Source: Sulfurimonas sp.
GTDB taxonomy: Bacteria; Campylobacterota; Campylobacteria; Campylobacterales; Sulfurimonadaceae
Direction: 5' to 3'
DNA: 64,000 bases
Assembly: GCF_028713515.1 (NCBI RefSeq)
Contig: NZ_JAQTOD010000001.1
Span: 682,001 to 746,000, forward strand
Shown here piece by piece: positions 24,753 to 33,315 of the stretch (within the stretch, counting starts at the first letter, position 1; each line of letters opens with the position of its first letter). Both the position numbers and the translations under genes were made by a program. The notes beneath the pieces are model-generated. The model had not been told where the DNA came from. It was given only the letters and a program-made list of their open reading frames with translations, and did no database searches.

Positions 24753-26114
24753 CTACTCCATAATCCATGTATCTTTAAATCCGCCACCCTGAGATGAATT
24801 TACAAGATAATTTCCAGCTTCAAGAGCATATCTTGTAAGCCCGCACTCCCAAACCTTAACATCCTCACCCATTACAACATAAGCTCTAAAGTCTGCTTTT
24901 CTATCCTGTAATTTTCCGTCAATATAACACTTCTCATCATAAAACTCTATCAGCTCTTGAGCAATAAATCTTCTGGGGTCTGCTTTAATAATTAGCTTTA
25001 AATCCGCTATTTGAGTAGCCGTCATAGTGTGTCCAAACAAAACTCCGTATCCACCAGCTTCAGCAACATCTTTTATAACTAATTTTTCCATATTGTTAAA
25101 AACATACTCCATATCTTCTTTGAAATATGGCAAATAAGTTGGTGCATTTTGCAGTATTGGCTCTTCACCAAGGTAGTACTTAATCATTTTAGGAACAAAG
25201 TAGTATATCCCCTTATCATCAGCAACACCATTTCCAATACCATTCATTATTGCAACATTTTTACTCAAATAAGCCTCAACTAAGCCAGGAACACCGATGA
25301 GACTCTCTGGATTAAAAAATGTTGGATCTAAAAAATCATCATCAAGTCTTCTATAAACTGCACCAACTCTCACAAGCTTTCCATTATAGTTTTTAAAATA
25401 TAACTTTTTATCAACTACTTTGAGCTCATGAGCACGAACTAACTCAGCACCAATCTTGTCTGCCAAATAGCTATGCTCATAATAAGCTGCGTTAAATCTA
25501 CCAGGCGATAAAACAATATTTATCCCTCCGCAATTTACATAATTCATGGCATCTGCTATATATTTTGGATACTGTTTAATTGGCTTAATTTTCATGGTCT
25601 CAAAAAAGTCAGGATATATTTTTCTATATGTATCTCTAATTGAAAGCGGGTAACTGGAACCACTAGGAACTCTTAAATTATCCTCTAAAATAACCCATTC
25701 ATCATTTACGGAATCCTTAACAAGATCAATGCCATTTATGTGAGTTCTTATTTTTTTTGAGGGTGAAAAACCTTTAAATTTCTCCAGATACCCTTTTGCT
25801 TGAAGCACAAACTCTCTAGGAATTATTCCGTCATTTATAATCTTCTCATCTGTATACAAATCTTCTAAAAACATGTTTAATGCGGTTACTCTCTGGATTA
25901 ACCCTTTTTCTATTTTTGAAAAATCTTCTTTTGAGATAATGCGCGGGATGACATCAAAAGGAAGTGATCTCTCTATAAAATTACCATCTTTGTAGAGATT
26001 AAAATTTATTGCAAATTTATCCATATATCTTTGAAATTCATCTATTTTTTTTCTATCTTGTTTTGAAAAAATCTCCCAAAACTTCTCATGCGACTCTGTC
26101 GATTTTTCCAACAA
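24753..26114 (-). CDS. Circularly permuted ATP-grasp type 2 ligase
   Basis: A 453-residue stand-alone version of the ATP-grasp domain found in the 18776 fusion. Family motifs include LRVPSGSSYPLSIRD, IVLSPGRFNAAYYEHSYLAD, VYRRLDDDFLDP and the C-terminal NSSQGGGFKDTWIME. Predicted activity is ATP-dependent amide-bond formation; substrates are unknown. It is the first gene of the minus-strand arm (ligase, alpha-E, two AstE-like hydrolases, gaps of 2-3 bases or overlap). AGGTG lies upstream of the start. Compared with its plus-strand relative, the alpha-E part is a separate gene. Confidence 0.9.
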   Translation of the reverse strand: MLEKSTESHEKFWEIFSKQDRKKIDEFQRYMDKFAINFNLYKDGNFIERSLPFDVIPRIISKEDFSKIEKGLIQRVTALNMFLEDLYTDEKIINDGIIPREFVLQAKGYLEKFKGFSPSKKIRTHINGIDLVKDSVNDEWVILEDNLRVPSGSSYPLSIRDTYRKIYPDFFETMKIKPIKQYPKYIADAMNYVNCGGINIVLSPGRFNAAYYEHSYLADKIGAELVRAHELKVVDKKLYFKNYNGKLVRVGAVYRRLDDDFLDPTFFNPESLIGVPGLVEAYLSKNVAIMNGIGNGVADDKGIYYFVPKMIKYYLGEEPILQNAPTYLPYFKEDMEYVFNNMEKLVIKDVAEAGGYGVLFGHTMTATQIADLKLIIKADPRRFIAQELIEFYDEKCYIDGKLQDRKADFRAYVVMGEDVKVWECGLTRYALEAGNYLVNSSQGGGFKDTWIME

Positions 26115-26197
26115 TGAACACCTCCAATTTATGGCTTCAAATAATTATACCATCAAAAAAGAGGAATTAATTTAAATTATAGATACAAAGAGATTAC

Positions 26198-26638
26198 TTA
26201 AACTTCTTTGTTTGAACAATATGGACATATTTTTGCAGCAACTGGAATGCTCATAGCACATTGGCTACAGATTTTTTCAGAAGGTGGAAGCGGCGCAGCT
26301 TCTAGATCTTTAGCTCTTAGTTTGTTATAGCTCTTCACGAGTATAAACATAACAGTTCCTAAAATCAAAAATGAGATAGTGTCATTTACAAAAACGCCTA
26401 GCTTAATAGCAGGAGTGCCAGCCTTCTCAAGCTCTGCAATTGTGTTGTAGCTGTTTCCATCAAGCGCGATAAAGAGGTTTGAAAAATCAACCTTTCCAAG
26501 AAGCATACCCACGGGTGGCATAATTATATTTTTAACAAGAGACTGCACGAGAGTAGCAAACGCCGCCCCAAAGATAAAACCAACCGCCATATCAACCATG
26601 TTTCCTCTAATAAGAAACTTTTTAAACTCTTCAAACAT
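26198..26638 (-). CDS. mscL: Large-conductance mechanosensitive channel with C-terminal zinc ribbon
   Basis: MscL opens under membrane tension to release solutes in hypo-osmotic shock. The N-terminal helix FKKFLIRGNMVDMAVGFIFG, the first membrane span with the family's small-residue pore pattern, and the second span (SFLILGTVMFILVKSYNKL) are typical. In place of the usual charged helical bundle, the 146-residue protein ends in a predicted zinc ribbon with Cys124, Cys127, Cys138 and Cys141 (ICSQC...ICPYC). The gene stands alone, in the same direction as the ligase arm but about 85 bases before it. Confidence 0.93.
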   Translation of the reverse strand: MFEEFKKFLIRGNMVDMAVGFIFGAAFATLVQSLVKNIIMPPVGMLLGKVDFSNLFIALDGNSYNTIAELEKAGTPAIKLGVFVNDTISFLILGTVMFILVKSYNKLRAKDLEAAPLPPSEKICSQCAMSIPVAAKICPYCSNKEV

Positions 26639-26803
26639 TCATAACCTCTTTTTGATAATAAGCAATTTTATCATAGCTGGAAACTATTTTATCTTTTTTA
26701 CATGTTGATATTCACCAAGTTGGTACTCATCTAACTGATGGCGAGCATTCCATTTTAAGCTCTAGCTTAAGAATAATATAACCATAAAAGCTAAAATTTT
26801 ACT

Positions 26804-27535
26804 TTACAGTAACTCGTATGATACATTTGAACTATCCAAAAAGTCAGTAAATAGCTTAAAATTTTTCTCCACAAGCAACTTATCTGTTGAACTCAGAGAA
26901 ATCTCAACAGATATTTTTTGATTTTCTATCATCGGCAAAGATGAAAATTCAACCTCTGGGGACACCTTCTCCATAACAGAGATAAGAGTATTTTCGCTAG
27001 TTTGAGCAATAAGCGTCAATCTATATTTTTGAATATGTTTGCTAAATAATCTCTCAATAACAGCACTAACCATCGGATGCGACATCTGTACAAAACCGGG
27101 AGTAAAAAAGTATCTATCTTCTAGTGAGAATCCTGACATATTATTTATGGGATTGAAAAGTAACTCAGAATTTTTTGGCAAATTTGCCATATTTATTCTG
27201 TATGGATACGCTTCATCACCAAATCTGTCAATAATATCTTGCTCAAATTTTTTATGTTTTTCTAGTTTGCTTGATGTAAAAACTTCCGCAGCTATGGCTC
27301 TTGTTAAGTCATCAGGTGTAGAGCCAATGCCTCCAAAGGAAAACATAACTGCTTCCTTATCATTTTTAATCAAATTATATATATTTGCAATCAACTCTCT
27401 ATCATCTTTTATGACAAAAGATGCAAAAAGCTCATGTCCATATTCACTTAATTTTTCTCTTAAAAACTCAAAGTGCTTGTCAACTCTTCTACCATTTAAT
27501 ATCTCACTACCAATAATACACGCATATATTCTCAT
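26804..27535 (-). CDS. CinA-like molybdopterin-binding-domain protein
   Basis: The N-terminus (IYACIIGSEILNGRRVDKHF) and FSFGGIGSTPDDLTRAIAA match the MoCF-biosynthesis/MPT-binding domain of CinA-type proteins. The C-terminal deamidase domain of full CinA is absent: the protein is 243 residues. The second half (from FSKHIQKYRLTLIAQTSENT) resembles the KH-like middle domain. Nucleotide pyrophosphatase activity is known for this domain in some relatives, but is not shown here. I use the ATG at 27533-27535, eight bases after AGG; a GTG three codons upstream would overlap the ribosome binding site. Confidence 0.82.
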   Translation of the reverse strand: MRIYACIIGSEILNGRRVDKHFEFLREKLSEYGHELFASFVIKDDRELIANIYNLIKNDKEAVMFSFGGIGSTPDDLTRAIAAEVFTSSKLEKHKKFEQDIIDRFGDEAYPYRINMANLPKNSELLFNPINNMSGFSLEDRYFFTPGFVQMSHPMVSAVIERLFSKHIQKYRLTLIAQTSENTLISVMEKVSPEVEFSSLPMIENQKISVEISLSSTDKLLVEKNFKLFTDFLDSSNVSYELL

Positions 27536-27600
27536 TTCAAACACCTACTAAATTTTCTTTATTGTAGCTCATATCCAGCCTGATTTACTCTTATGTAGAG

Positions 27601-27606
27601 TATAAT
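27601..27606 (+). promoter_or_regulatory. Candidate -10 box (TATAAT) for the acidic protein gene
   Basis: GAGTATAATTTC lies 30 bases before the ATG at 27636, with AAAGG as ribosome binding site in between. No strong -35 is seen. Confidence 0.45.
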
Positions 27607-27635
27607 TTCAAAATTTTATTTATAAAGGTATTTTT

Positions 27636-27956
27636 ATGTCATACGCGCAAGAATTAAAAGAGTTAATTACAAAAAGTGTTATTCCAGATATTGATGAAAG
27701 ATTGGACGAGATTTTTGAAGAAATTGCAGACAGTAAAGAGGCTGGCGAAGATGCAAAAGAAGAGATAGAAGAGCTTCGTGAATTTAAAGAAGACCTTCAA
27801 GATGTCCTAAGAGATATAGAAAGTGGAGATATTGAAGAAGATGAATGTAAAGAGCTTATCGATGACATAACTTCTGCACAAGAAGATGATGGTGATGAGA
27901 ATGAAGATGATTTTTATGAAGAAGATTATGACGACGAAGAAGAAGAAAACAAATAG
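27636..27956 (+). CDS. Small highly acidic coiled-coil-like protein
   Basis: A 106-residue protein with 48 Asp/Glu residues by my count. The first 75 residues form amphipathic helix repeats (ERLDEIFEEIADSKEAGEDA, ELREFKEDLQDVLRDIESGD). The last 25 residues are almost wholly acidic (DDGDENEDDFYEEDYDDEEE). I recognise no family. Such tails may bind basic proteins, metals or act as DNA mimics, but nothing here shows which. It is monocistronic with its own -10 box and AAAGG site, and it converges on uvrA through a shared terminator. Confidence 0.7.
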   Translation: MSYAQELKELITKSVIPDIDERLDEIFEEIADSKEAGEDAKEEIEELREFKEDLQDVLRDIESGDIEEDECKELIDDITSAQEDDGDENEDDFYEEDYDDEEEENK

Positions 27957-27974
27957 CTGTCTGTTAAATAATCC

Positions 27975-28006
27975 AATACTAAATCTAGTTAGCTAGATTT
28001 AGTATT
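27975..28006. terminator. Bidirectional terminator shared by the acidic gene and uvrA
   Basis: AATACTAAATCTAG-TTAG-CTAGATTTAGTATT is a perfect 14-bp stem with a 4-base loop. It lies between the convergent acidic gene and uvrA. The uvrA stop codon (complement of 27989-27991) lies at the stem-loop junction, so one arm encodes the last residues of UvrA. Confidence 0.75.
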
Positions 28007-30829
28007 ATGCAAAGCAAGCTCTTTTTTAAGATACTCTCCTGTGTAACTTCCTGTTTTTTCATACTCATTAGCTAACTTTTCAGGACTTCCCTCAGCTATA
28101 ATAAGTCCACCACCGCTTCCGCCCTCTGGTCCCATATCTATAACATAGTCAGCATTTTTAATCATATCCAGATTATGCTCAATGATTAAAACACTATTTC
28201 CAAGCTCTACAAATTTGTGTAAAACCCCAGTCAGTCTATCTACATCCGCAAAATGAAGTCCTGTTGTCGGCTCATCAAGGATGTAGAGGGTTTGCCCCGT
28301 ATCTCTTCGGCTTAACTCTTTGCTTAGCTTAATTCTCTGTGCTTCACCACCTGAGAGAGTTACGGCATTTTGACCTAGCGTGATATATCCAAGACCAACC
28401 TCAACCAATGTTTTTAATATTTGATGAATCTTTGGAATCGGTTTAAAAAACTCAAAAGCCTCATCAACGCTCATATTTAATACATCAGATATCGTTTTTG
28501 CTTTATAAAGAACTTCTAGTGTTTGCTGGTTGTATCTTGAGGCATTACAGTCATCACACTTAACCATAATATCTGGCAAAAAGTGCATCTCTATCTTGAT
28601 TTCTCCCTCACCTTGGCACTTCTCACATCTTCCGCCTCTAACATTAAAAGAGAATCTTGAGCTTGTGTAACCTCTTATTTGCGACTCTTTTGTTTGTGCA
28701 AAAAGATTTCTTATCTCATCCATAACACCCGTATATGTTGCAGGATTTGACCTTGGAGTTCTCCCAATTGGACTTTGGTCTAGATAGATAACTTTATCAA
28801 CCTTATCAAGTCCAGTTATCTCAACACCTGCAACTTTATTTACTTTTCTGGCATGATTTAAAAGTTCTCTAGCGGTTGGAAGGAGAGTCTGAAGCATAAG
28901 AGAACTTTTTCCGCTTCCGCTTACACCAGTTATACAAACAAAATTATTAAGTGGGATTCTTGCGCTGAGATTAGTAATGTTGTTTACAGTTACATTCTTT
29001 ATCTCTATCCAATTTTTCTGTTCGCGTCTATAAAAATACTCTATTTTTTTTCGTCCATAAAGATAATCTGCTGTGAGTGTTTTTGCTTTTTTTAACTTAT
29101 CCAGCGTGCCGCTAAATACAACTTCCCCACCAAATTTTCCAGCCCCATTACCAATATCTACTATAAAATCAGCATTCTCAATAGTCTCTTTGTCATGTTC
29201 AACAACTATAACGCTATTGCCTTTTTCCTGCAAGCTTCTAAGCGTTCTGATAAGTTTTAGTGTATCTCTCTCATGAAGTCCGATACTTGGCTCATCAAGA
29301 ACATACATAACGCCAGTCAAGCCGCTTCCTATCTGACTTGCGATGCGGATTCTTTGAGCTTCACCACCGCTAATGGTTCTAGCATCTCTTCCTAAAGTAA
29401 TGTATCCAAGCCCGACATCAAACAAAAAGTATAGTCTCTCTCTAATCTCATTTAAAATAGGTTGTGCAATTCTTCTGTTTTGATCATTTAAGTAAGCAAA
29501 ATTCTCTTCACTATTAAACCACTCGTATGTTTTTGAAATTGGCATATCTAAGAGCTCTGCTACTCCTCTCTTACCTACTTTCACGGCTAAAGACTCTCTT
29601 TTTAGTCTATGTCCTTCGCAGATATTACAAGTTTTTTCGCTCATATAATCAGCTAACTCTTTTTCATCTTTAAACATATCGTACGCTATTTTTACAATCC
29701 CTGGCCACACTCTTTTTACTTCATGGCTTTTCCACAAAAACGAAACTTCATCTATCCCGCCATGAAGAATCGCTTTTTTTTGATGTTCAGGGAGGGATGA
29801 GTATGGAACCGTTATATCTATCTTGTTTGCAGAACAAAATCCTTTTAAAAATGTAAAATAGTAGCCCTTGTTAAATCCATAAACTATCTTAACGGCACCC
29901 TTTTCTACGCTCAGGTCAATGTCAATTATTTTATCATGATCAAGCGCATAACGAAGTCCAAGTCCGTCACACTCGCTACATGCACCCTTTGGAGAGTTAA
30001 AAGAGAAAGACAATGGTTCAAGTGGATCAAAACTTATTTTACAATCAAAACAAGCGTTGTGCTCAGAGTAGTATCTGCTAGACTCCTTCAGACCTAACTC
30101 TTCATGGTTTAAAATATCAATCTCAAGTTCACCATAACTCTCTTTTAGCGCCTTTTCGACATCCGCTGCAATCCGCTCTCTGTTTTGCTCATTTACAACA
30201 ACTCTGTCTATCACGACTTTGATAGTATGTTTTTTTGTTTTACTTAACTCAATCTCTTCATCAAGTCTTATCATCACACCATCTATCATGGCACGAACAT
30301 ACCCTTTATGTACGAGTGACTCTAAGACATCAGCAAAAGAGCCTTTCTTCTCTCTGATAAGCGGTGCAAGAAGAACTATCTTTGAGCCCTCTGGGAGTTT
30401 TGCAACTTCGGCTATAATATCCGAGACACCCATCTGGGAGATAACTTTACTGCACTTATAGCAGTGCTGAATACCGACACGAGCATATAAAAGTCTAAAA
30501 TAGTCATATATTTCCGTGATTGTTCCGACTGTCGAACGGGGATTTTTAGAAGTTGTTTTTTGATCAATTGCAATAGCTGGAGTAAGCCCCTCTATTTTAT
30601 CTACATCAGGTTTTGTGATGCGATCAAGGAACTGTCTCGCATAAGATGACAGCGACTCCATATATCGTCTCTGCCCCTCCGCATAAAGCGTATCAAAAGC
30701 CAAAGTTGACTTACCGCTTCCGCTCAGTCCAGTAAACACTACTAGTCTGTTTTTTGGTATCTCTAGTGAGATATTTTTTAGATTATTTTCTCTTGCACCA
30801 GTTATTTTGATTACATCTAAATTTTTCAT
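27989..30829 (-). CDS. uvrA: Excinuclease ABC subunit A
   Basis: UvrA is the damage-sensing ATPase of nucleotide excision repair and loads UvrB. The 946-residue protein has two ABC modules: Walker [16 protein letters not shown] near residue 35 with ARQFLDRI, and [15 protein letters not shown] in the second half. Both have signatures [15 protein letters not shown] and [15 protein letters not shown]. Zinc-binding cysteine pairs CFDC...CSEC and CEKC...CDDC are intact. Nothing is missing for a functional protein. It is 15 bases downstream of the TauE-like gene and ends inside a bidirectional terminator. Confidence 0.97.
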   Translation of the reverse strand: MKNLDVIKITGARENNLKNISLEIPKNRLVVFTGLSGSGKSTLAFDTLYAEGQRRYMESLSSYARQFLDRITKPDVDKIEGLTPAIAIDQKTTSKNPRSTVGTITEIYDYFRLLYARVGIQHCYKCSKVISQMGVSDIIAEVAKLPEGSKIVLLAPLIREKKGSFADVLESLVHKGYVRAMIDGVMIRLDEEIELSKTKKHTIKVVIDRVVVNEQNRERIAADVEKALKESYGELEIDILNHEELGLKESSRYYSEHNACFDCKISFDPLEPLSFSFNSPKGACSECDGLGLRYALDHDKIIDIDLSVEKGAVKIVYGFNKGYYFTFLKGFCSANKIDITVPYSSLPEHQKKAILHGGIDEVSFLWKSHEVKRVWPGIVKIAYDMFKDEKELADYMSEKTCNICEGHRLKRESLAVKVGKRGVAELLDMPISKTYEWFNSEENFAYLNDQNRRIAQPILNEIRERLYFLFDVGLGYITLGRDARTISGGEAQRIRIASQIGSGLTGVMYVLDEPSIGLHERDTLKLIRTLRSLQEKGNSVIVVEHDKETIENADFIVDIGNGAGKFGGEVVFSGTLDKLKKAKTLTADYLYGRKKIEYFYRREQKNWIEIKNVTVNNITNLSARIPLNNFVCITGVSGSGKSSLMLQTLLPTARELLNHARKVNKVAGVEITGLDKVDKVIYLDQSPIGRTPRSNPATYTGVMDEIRNLFAQTKESQIRGYTSSRFSFNVRGGRCEKCQGEGEIKIEMHFLPDIMVKCDDCNASRYNQQTLEVLYKAKTISDVLNMSVDEAFEFFKPIPKIHQILKTLVEVGLGYITLGQNAVTLSGGEAQRIKLSKELSRRDTGQTLYILDEPTTGLHFADVDRLTGVLHKFVELGNSVLIIEHNLDMIKNADYVIDMGPEGGSGGGLIIAEGSPEKLANEYEKTGSYTGEYLKKELALHNTKSS

Positions 30830-30844
30830 ATATTTTTATTTCCT

Positions 30845-31588
30845 CTAAAAAAACAATCTTTTTGCTAGGTATGCTACAATAATAAGATAAAAACTTATTA
30901 ATAATTTTTTTTGAAATCCCGACTCTGCCTTGCCATGAAGAATCACCCCAAAATGAACGCCAACAAGAGATGCTCCACCGATTAAAATTCCATGTTTAAA
31001 ATCAATATTTCCACTCATTGAGTGGGAAATAAGACCAGAAATAGATGAAAACATTACAAAAAACAGCCCCGCAGAGATAGCTTTTTTAAACTCCACATGC
31101 ATAAACCCAACTAACACAGGAACAAGCACTATACTTCCTCCAACTCCAATAGATATACCAATGATACCAACAACCACACCAAGCATAAAAAGTATAATCT
31201 TGTTTACATTTTTTTGTGGGTGATTATGTGGTACTTTAAAAAACATTCTAATAATCGCAAAAATAACAAATATCAAAAATAGAAACTCAAGCGTCTTGTC
31301 GTTCATACTTGATGTTACTATACCGCCAATCTGCGCACCAAAAAATCCACCAATACTTATTGTGGAAATCATAGCAATATCAAGCGAGCCTTTTTTGTTG
31401 TTTAAATAACTCCCATAAATAGAGCTAAAGACCATCTGAACAACTGATATCCCAATGGCTTCTTTGGTGACAAATCCCATATAAAGGAGTGCTGGAACCA
31501 AAATAGTTCCTCCACCAATACCAAAAAATCCAGACAAAAATCCTACGCCACTGCCCAACAAAATAAATTCTAAAATTTCTATAGTCAA
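30845..31588 (-). CDS. TauE/SafE family membrane permease
   Basis: A 247-residue polytopic membrane protein with about eight predicted spans. The N-terminal motif [22 protein letters not shown] and its internal duplicate [20 protein letters not shown] are hallmarks of the TauE/SafE (YfcA) family, proposed exporters of sulfite, sulfonates or other organic anions. No sulfur-metabolism genes lie adjacent to fix the substrate. It lies just upstream of uvrA on the same strand (15-base gap) and is divergent from the cheX-like gene, with about 85 bases between. Confidence 0.88.
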   Translation of the reverse strand: MTIEILEFILLGSGVGFLSGFFGIGGGTILVPALLYMGFVTKEAIGISVVQMVFSSIYGSYLNNKKGSLDIAMISTISIGGFFGAQIGGIVTSSMNDKTLEFLFLIFVIFAIIRMFFKVPHNHPQKNVNKIILFMLGVVVGIIGISIGVGGSIVLVPVLVGFMHVEFKKAISAGLFFVMFSSISGLISHSMSGNIDFKHGILIGGASLVGVHFGVILHGKAESGFQKKLLISFYLIIVAYLAKRLFF

Positions 31589-31673
31589 CTGAAAACCTTT
31601 CGTGAATTATAACCAAACTATTTTTTAATTTTATTTTTGATATTCTACGAGGTATCATAAAGAGGATTAGGAA

Positions 31674-32099
31674 ATGTTTGAAAAAATAATTGAAGCTTCA
31701 CAAAATTTTTGTGCACATCAAATCAGAGAGCCATTTGAAATCCATGACAACATCATAAAAACTAGAACACTTATTGCTTATATTGATATAGAAACACTCC
31801 AAGAGATAAAGCATAGAGTTTATATTGCATCCAACAAAGAGTTTATACAAAAAATCTCTAATCTTTTTCTAGAAGAGGATGAGAGTGATGAAGAGACACT
31901 TGTTGATATGTTACTAGAGACTCTAAACCTTATTGTAGGAAGTGCTAAAGTTATTGCAGAAGAGACAAATAGCAATATGTACTCAATGTCAACGCCCTAC
32001 TTTAAAGAAGAGAGTGTATTTGACATTCAGTATGATAAGATAAAGGCTATAAGAATCCAAGGCTGTGAGATGCTTATTGCAATCAAGGAATTAAGTTGA
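31674..32099 (+). CDS. CheX-like CheY-P phosphatase domain protein
   Basis: CheX/CheC-type phosphatases dephosphorylate the response regulator CheY-P. The active-site pattern E-x2-N-x22-P is present exactly: Glu82 and Asn85 in LLETLNLIVGSAK, then Pro108 in STPYF. The 141-residue length suits a single CheX-type repeat. No membrane segment is seen. It is the first gene of an operon with fliN and fliO; its TGA overlaps the TTG start of fliN. Its place beside switch and export components suggests control of motor output near the switch complex. Confidence 0.82.
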   Translation: MFEKIIEASQNFCAHQIREPFEIHDNIIKTRTLIAYIDIETLQEIKHRVYIASNKEFIQKISNLFLEEDESDEETLVDMLLETLNLIVGSAKVIAEETNSNMYSMSTPYFKEESVFDIQYDKIKAIRIQGCEMLIAIKELS

Positions 32100-32431
32100 T
32101 TAGTAAAAATAAATATGACAAATCATCACATACCTTCAACTCGGAAGAGGAGTTGGCGTGGATGGACTACTCTGGACTGTTGGATATGGAAGTTGAGTTT
32201 GTTTCTGATTTAGGTCAAACAGAACTCTCTCTAGAGGAGATTCTGAAATTAAAAAAGGGCTCCGTAATAGATCTAAAAAAACCAGCTGGAGAGAGTGTTG
32301 AGTCCTATGTAAATGGTCGTATTCTAGGAAAAGGCGAAGTTATGGTTTATGAGAAAAATCTCGCCATTCGTATAAATGAAATCCTTGATTCTAGTGCAGT
32401 TTTATATCACCTTTCAAAAGAGAAATTATGA
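32096..32431 (+). CDS. fliN: Flagellar motor switch protein FliN
   Basis: FliN is part of the flagellar C-ring and binds export cargo. The 111-residue protein carries the SpoA domain: LLDMEVEFVSDLGQTELSLEE, ILKLKKGSVIDLKKPAGESV and VYVNGR-like SYVNGRILGKGEVMVYEKNL with AIRINEIL. It starts at TTG (32096), overlapping the preceding stop by 4 bp, with AAGGA upstream, and it overlaps the next start by 4 bp. The N-terminal extension is short, as in Helicobacter FliN. Confidence 0.93.
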   Translation: MISKNKYDKSSHTFNSEEELAWMDYSGLLDMEVEFVSDLGQTELSLEEILKLKKGSVIDLKKPAGESVESYVNGRILGKGEVMVYEKNLAIRINEILDSSAVLYHLSKEKL

Positions 32432-33315
32432 TTAAATTTTTACTACTCGCTATCTTGCCATTCTCACTATACGCTTCTAAAATTTTGAGTTACAATATTT
32501 ATGAAAGAGAAGATAGAGTTGATGTAATGATAACATTTGACACCCCGTACAGCGGTGTCATAAAGCAGGGAAAAAGTGACTCTTCCATTATAATAAAGCT
32601 TGAAGATGCAACCATAGAGTCTGAAAAATTAAACTCAGTCACTTCAAACTACATAACTTCTTTAAGTATTACCCCAACGGATAACAACACTAGAATAGTT
32701 GCCGTGGTTACTCCTTCTACAATCTTATCAGCATCAAAAACATCTGATGCTTATGGGCTAAGACTAAGATTTGCCTCTAAGGCTTCGTTTGAGAAAAATG
32801 AGATGGATAAGCCAGTGGCACAACTTGGCTCTCTGCCGACGAAAAAAGATGAGGGCGTATCTCAAAGTTATTATATAGTGATAACTGTTCTTATCGCTGG
32901 GATTATCTTGTTATTTTTTATTAAAAAAAGAATTGCTACAAAACAAGGTTTAGAACTAAATAGTTCATGGCTATTTAATAATAATCCACAAAAAACAGCT
33001 AAAACTCAATATCAAGCGCCAGATATCAAACTAAACAATAATGAGATTAGTATAAAATTTCAAAAGCCTATAAATGGCGAGAACAGTGTTGTTTTACTAG
33101 AATTTGGGGAGCAGAGTTATCTTGTTCTAATTGGCAAAAGCAATATACTTCTTGATAAATTTACAGACAACAAACCCATAACAGAAGATGATTTCAATAC
33201 CGTCTTACAAAATAGAAATAAAGAGTTAAATGATTTTTTAAATATGAGTGAGCAGAAAAAAGAGCCGATTCAAGCCTACAAAGAGAGAGCCGCATCTATG
33301 CTTTACGAAGCCTAG
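32428..33315 (+). CDS. fliO: FliO-family flagellar export protein with periplasmic domain
   Basis: A 295-residue membrane protein with an N-terminal signal peptide (MIKFLLLAILPFSLYAS), a periplasmic AMIN-like beta domain (about 20-130), one membrane span (SYYIVITVLIAGIILLFFIK, about 146-166) and a cytoplasmic tail containing a small beta domain (SVVLLEFGEQSYLVLIGKSN, typical of FliO). FliO helps assemble the FliP core of the flagellar export gate. Helicobacter fliN is likewise followed by an extended FliO-type gene. It overlaps fliN by 4 bp (ATGA). Confidence 0.78.
   Translation: MIKFLLLAILPFSLYASKILSYNIYEREDRVDVMITFDTPYSGVIKQGKSDSSIIIKLEDATIESEKLNSVTSNYITSLSITPTDNNTRIVAVVTPSTILSASKTSDAYGLRLRFASKASFEKNEMDKPVAQLGSLPTKKDEGVSQSYYIVITVLIAGIILLFFIKKRIATKQGLELNSSWLFNNNPQKTAKTQYQAPDIKLNNNEISIKFQKPINGENSVVLLEFGEQSYLVLIGKSNILLDKFTDNKPITEDDFNTVLQNRNKELNDFLNMSEQKKEPIQAYKERAASMLYEA

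Noticed and set aside
26755..26770. TTAAGCT-CT-AGCTTAA hairpin between cinA-like gene and mscL
   Set aside because: A 7-bp AT-rich stem without a T-run on either strand; too weak to call a terminator.
31425..31658. Open frame overlapping the start of the TauE-like gene
   Set aside because: It is a shadow frame of the permease, with Trp/Arg-rich composition and no supporting ribosome binding site.
33312..33315. Shared CTAG that provides the stop codon for both fliO and the 33312 gene
   Set aside because: A real but common consequence of dense convergent packing; no functional inference is justified.
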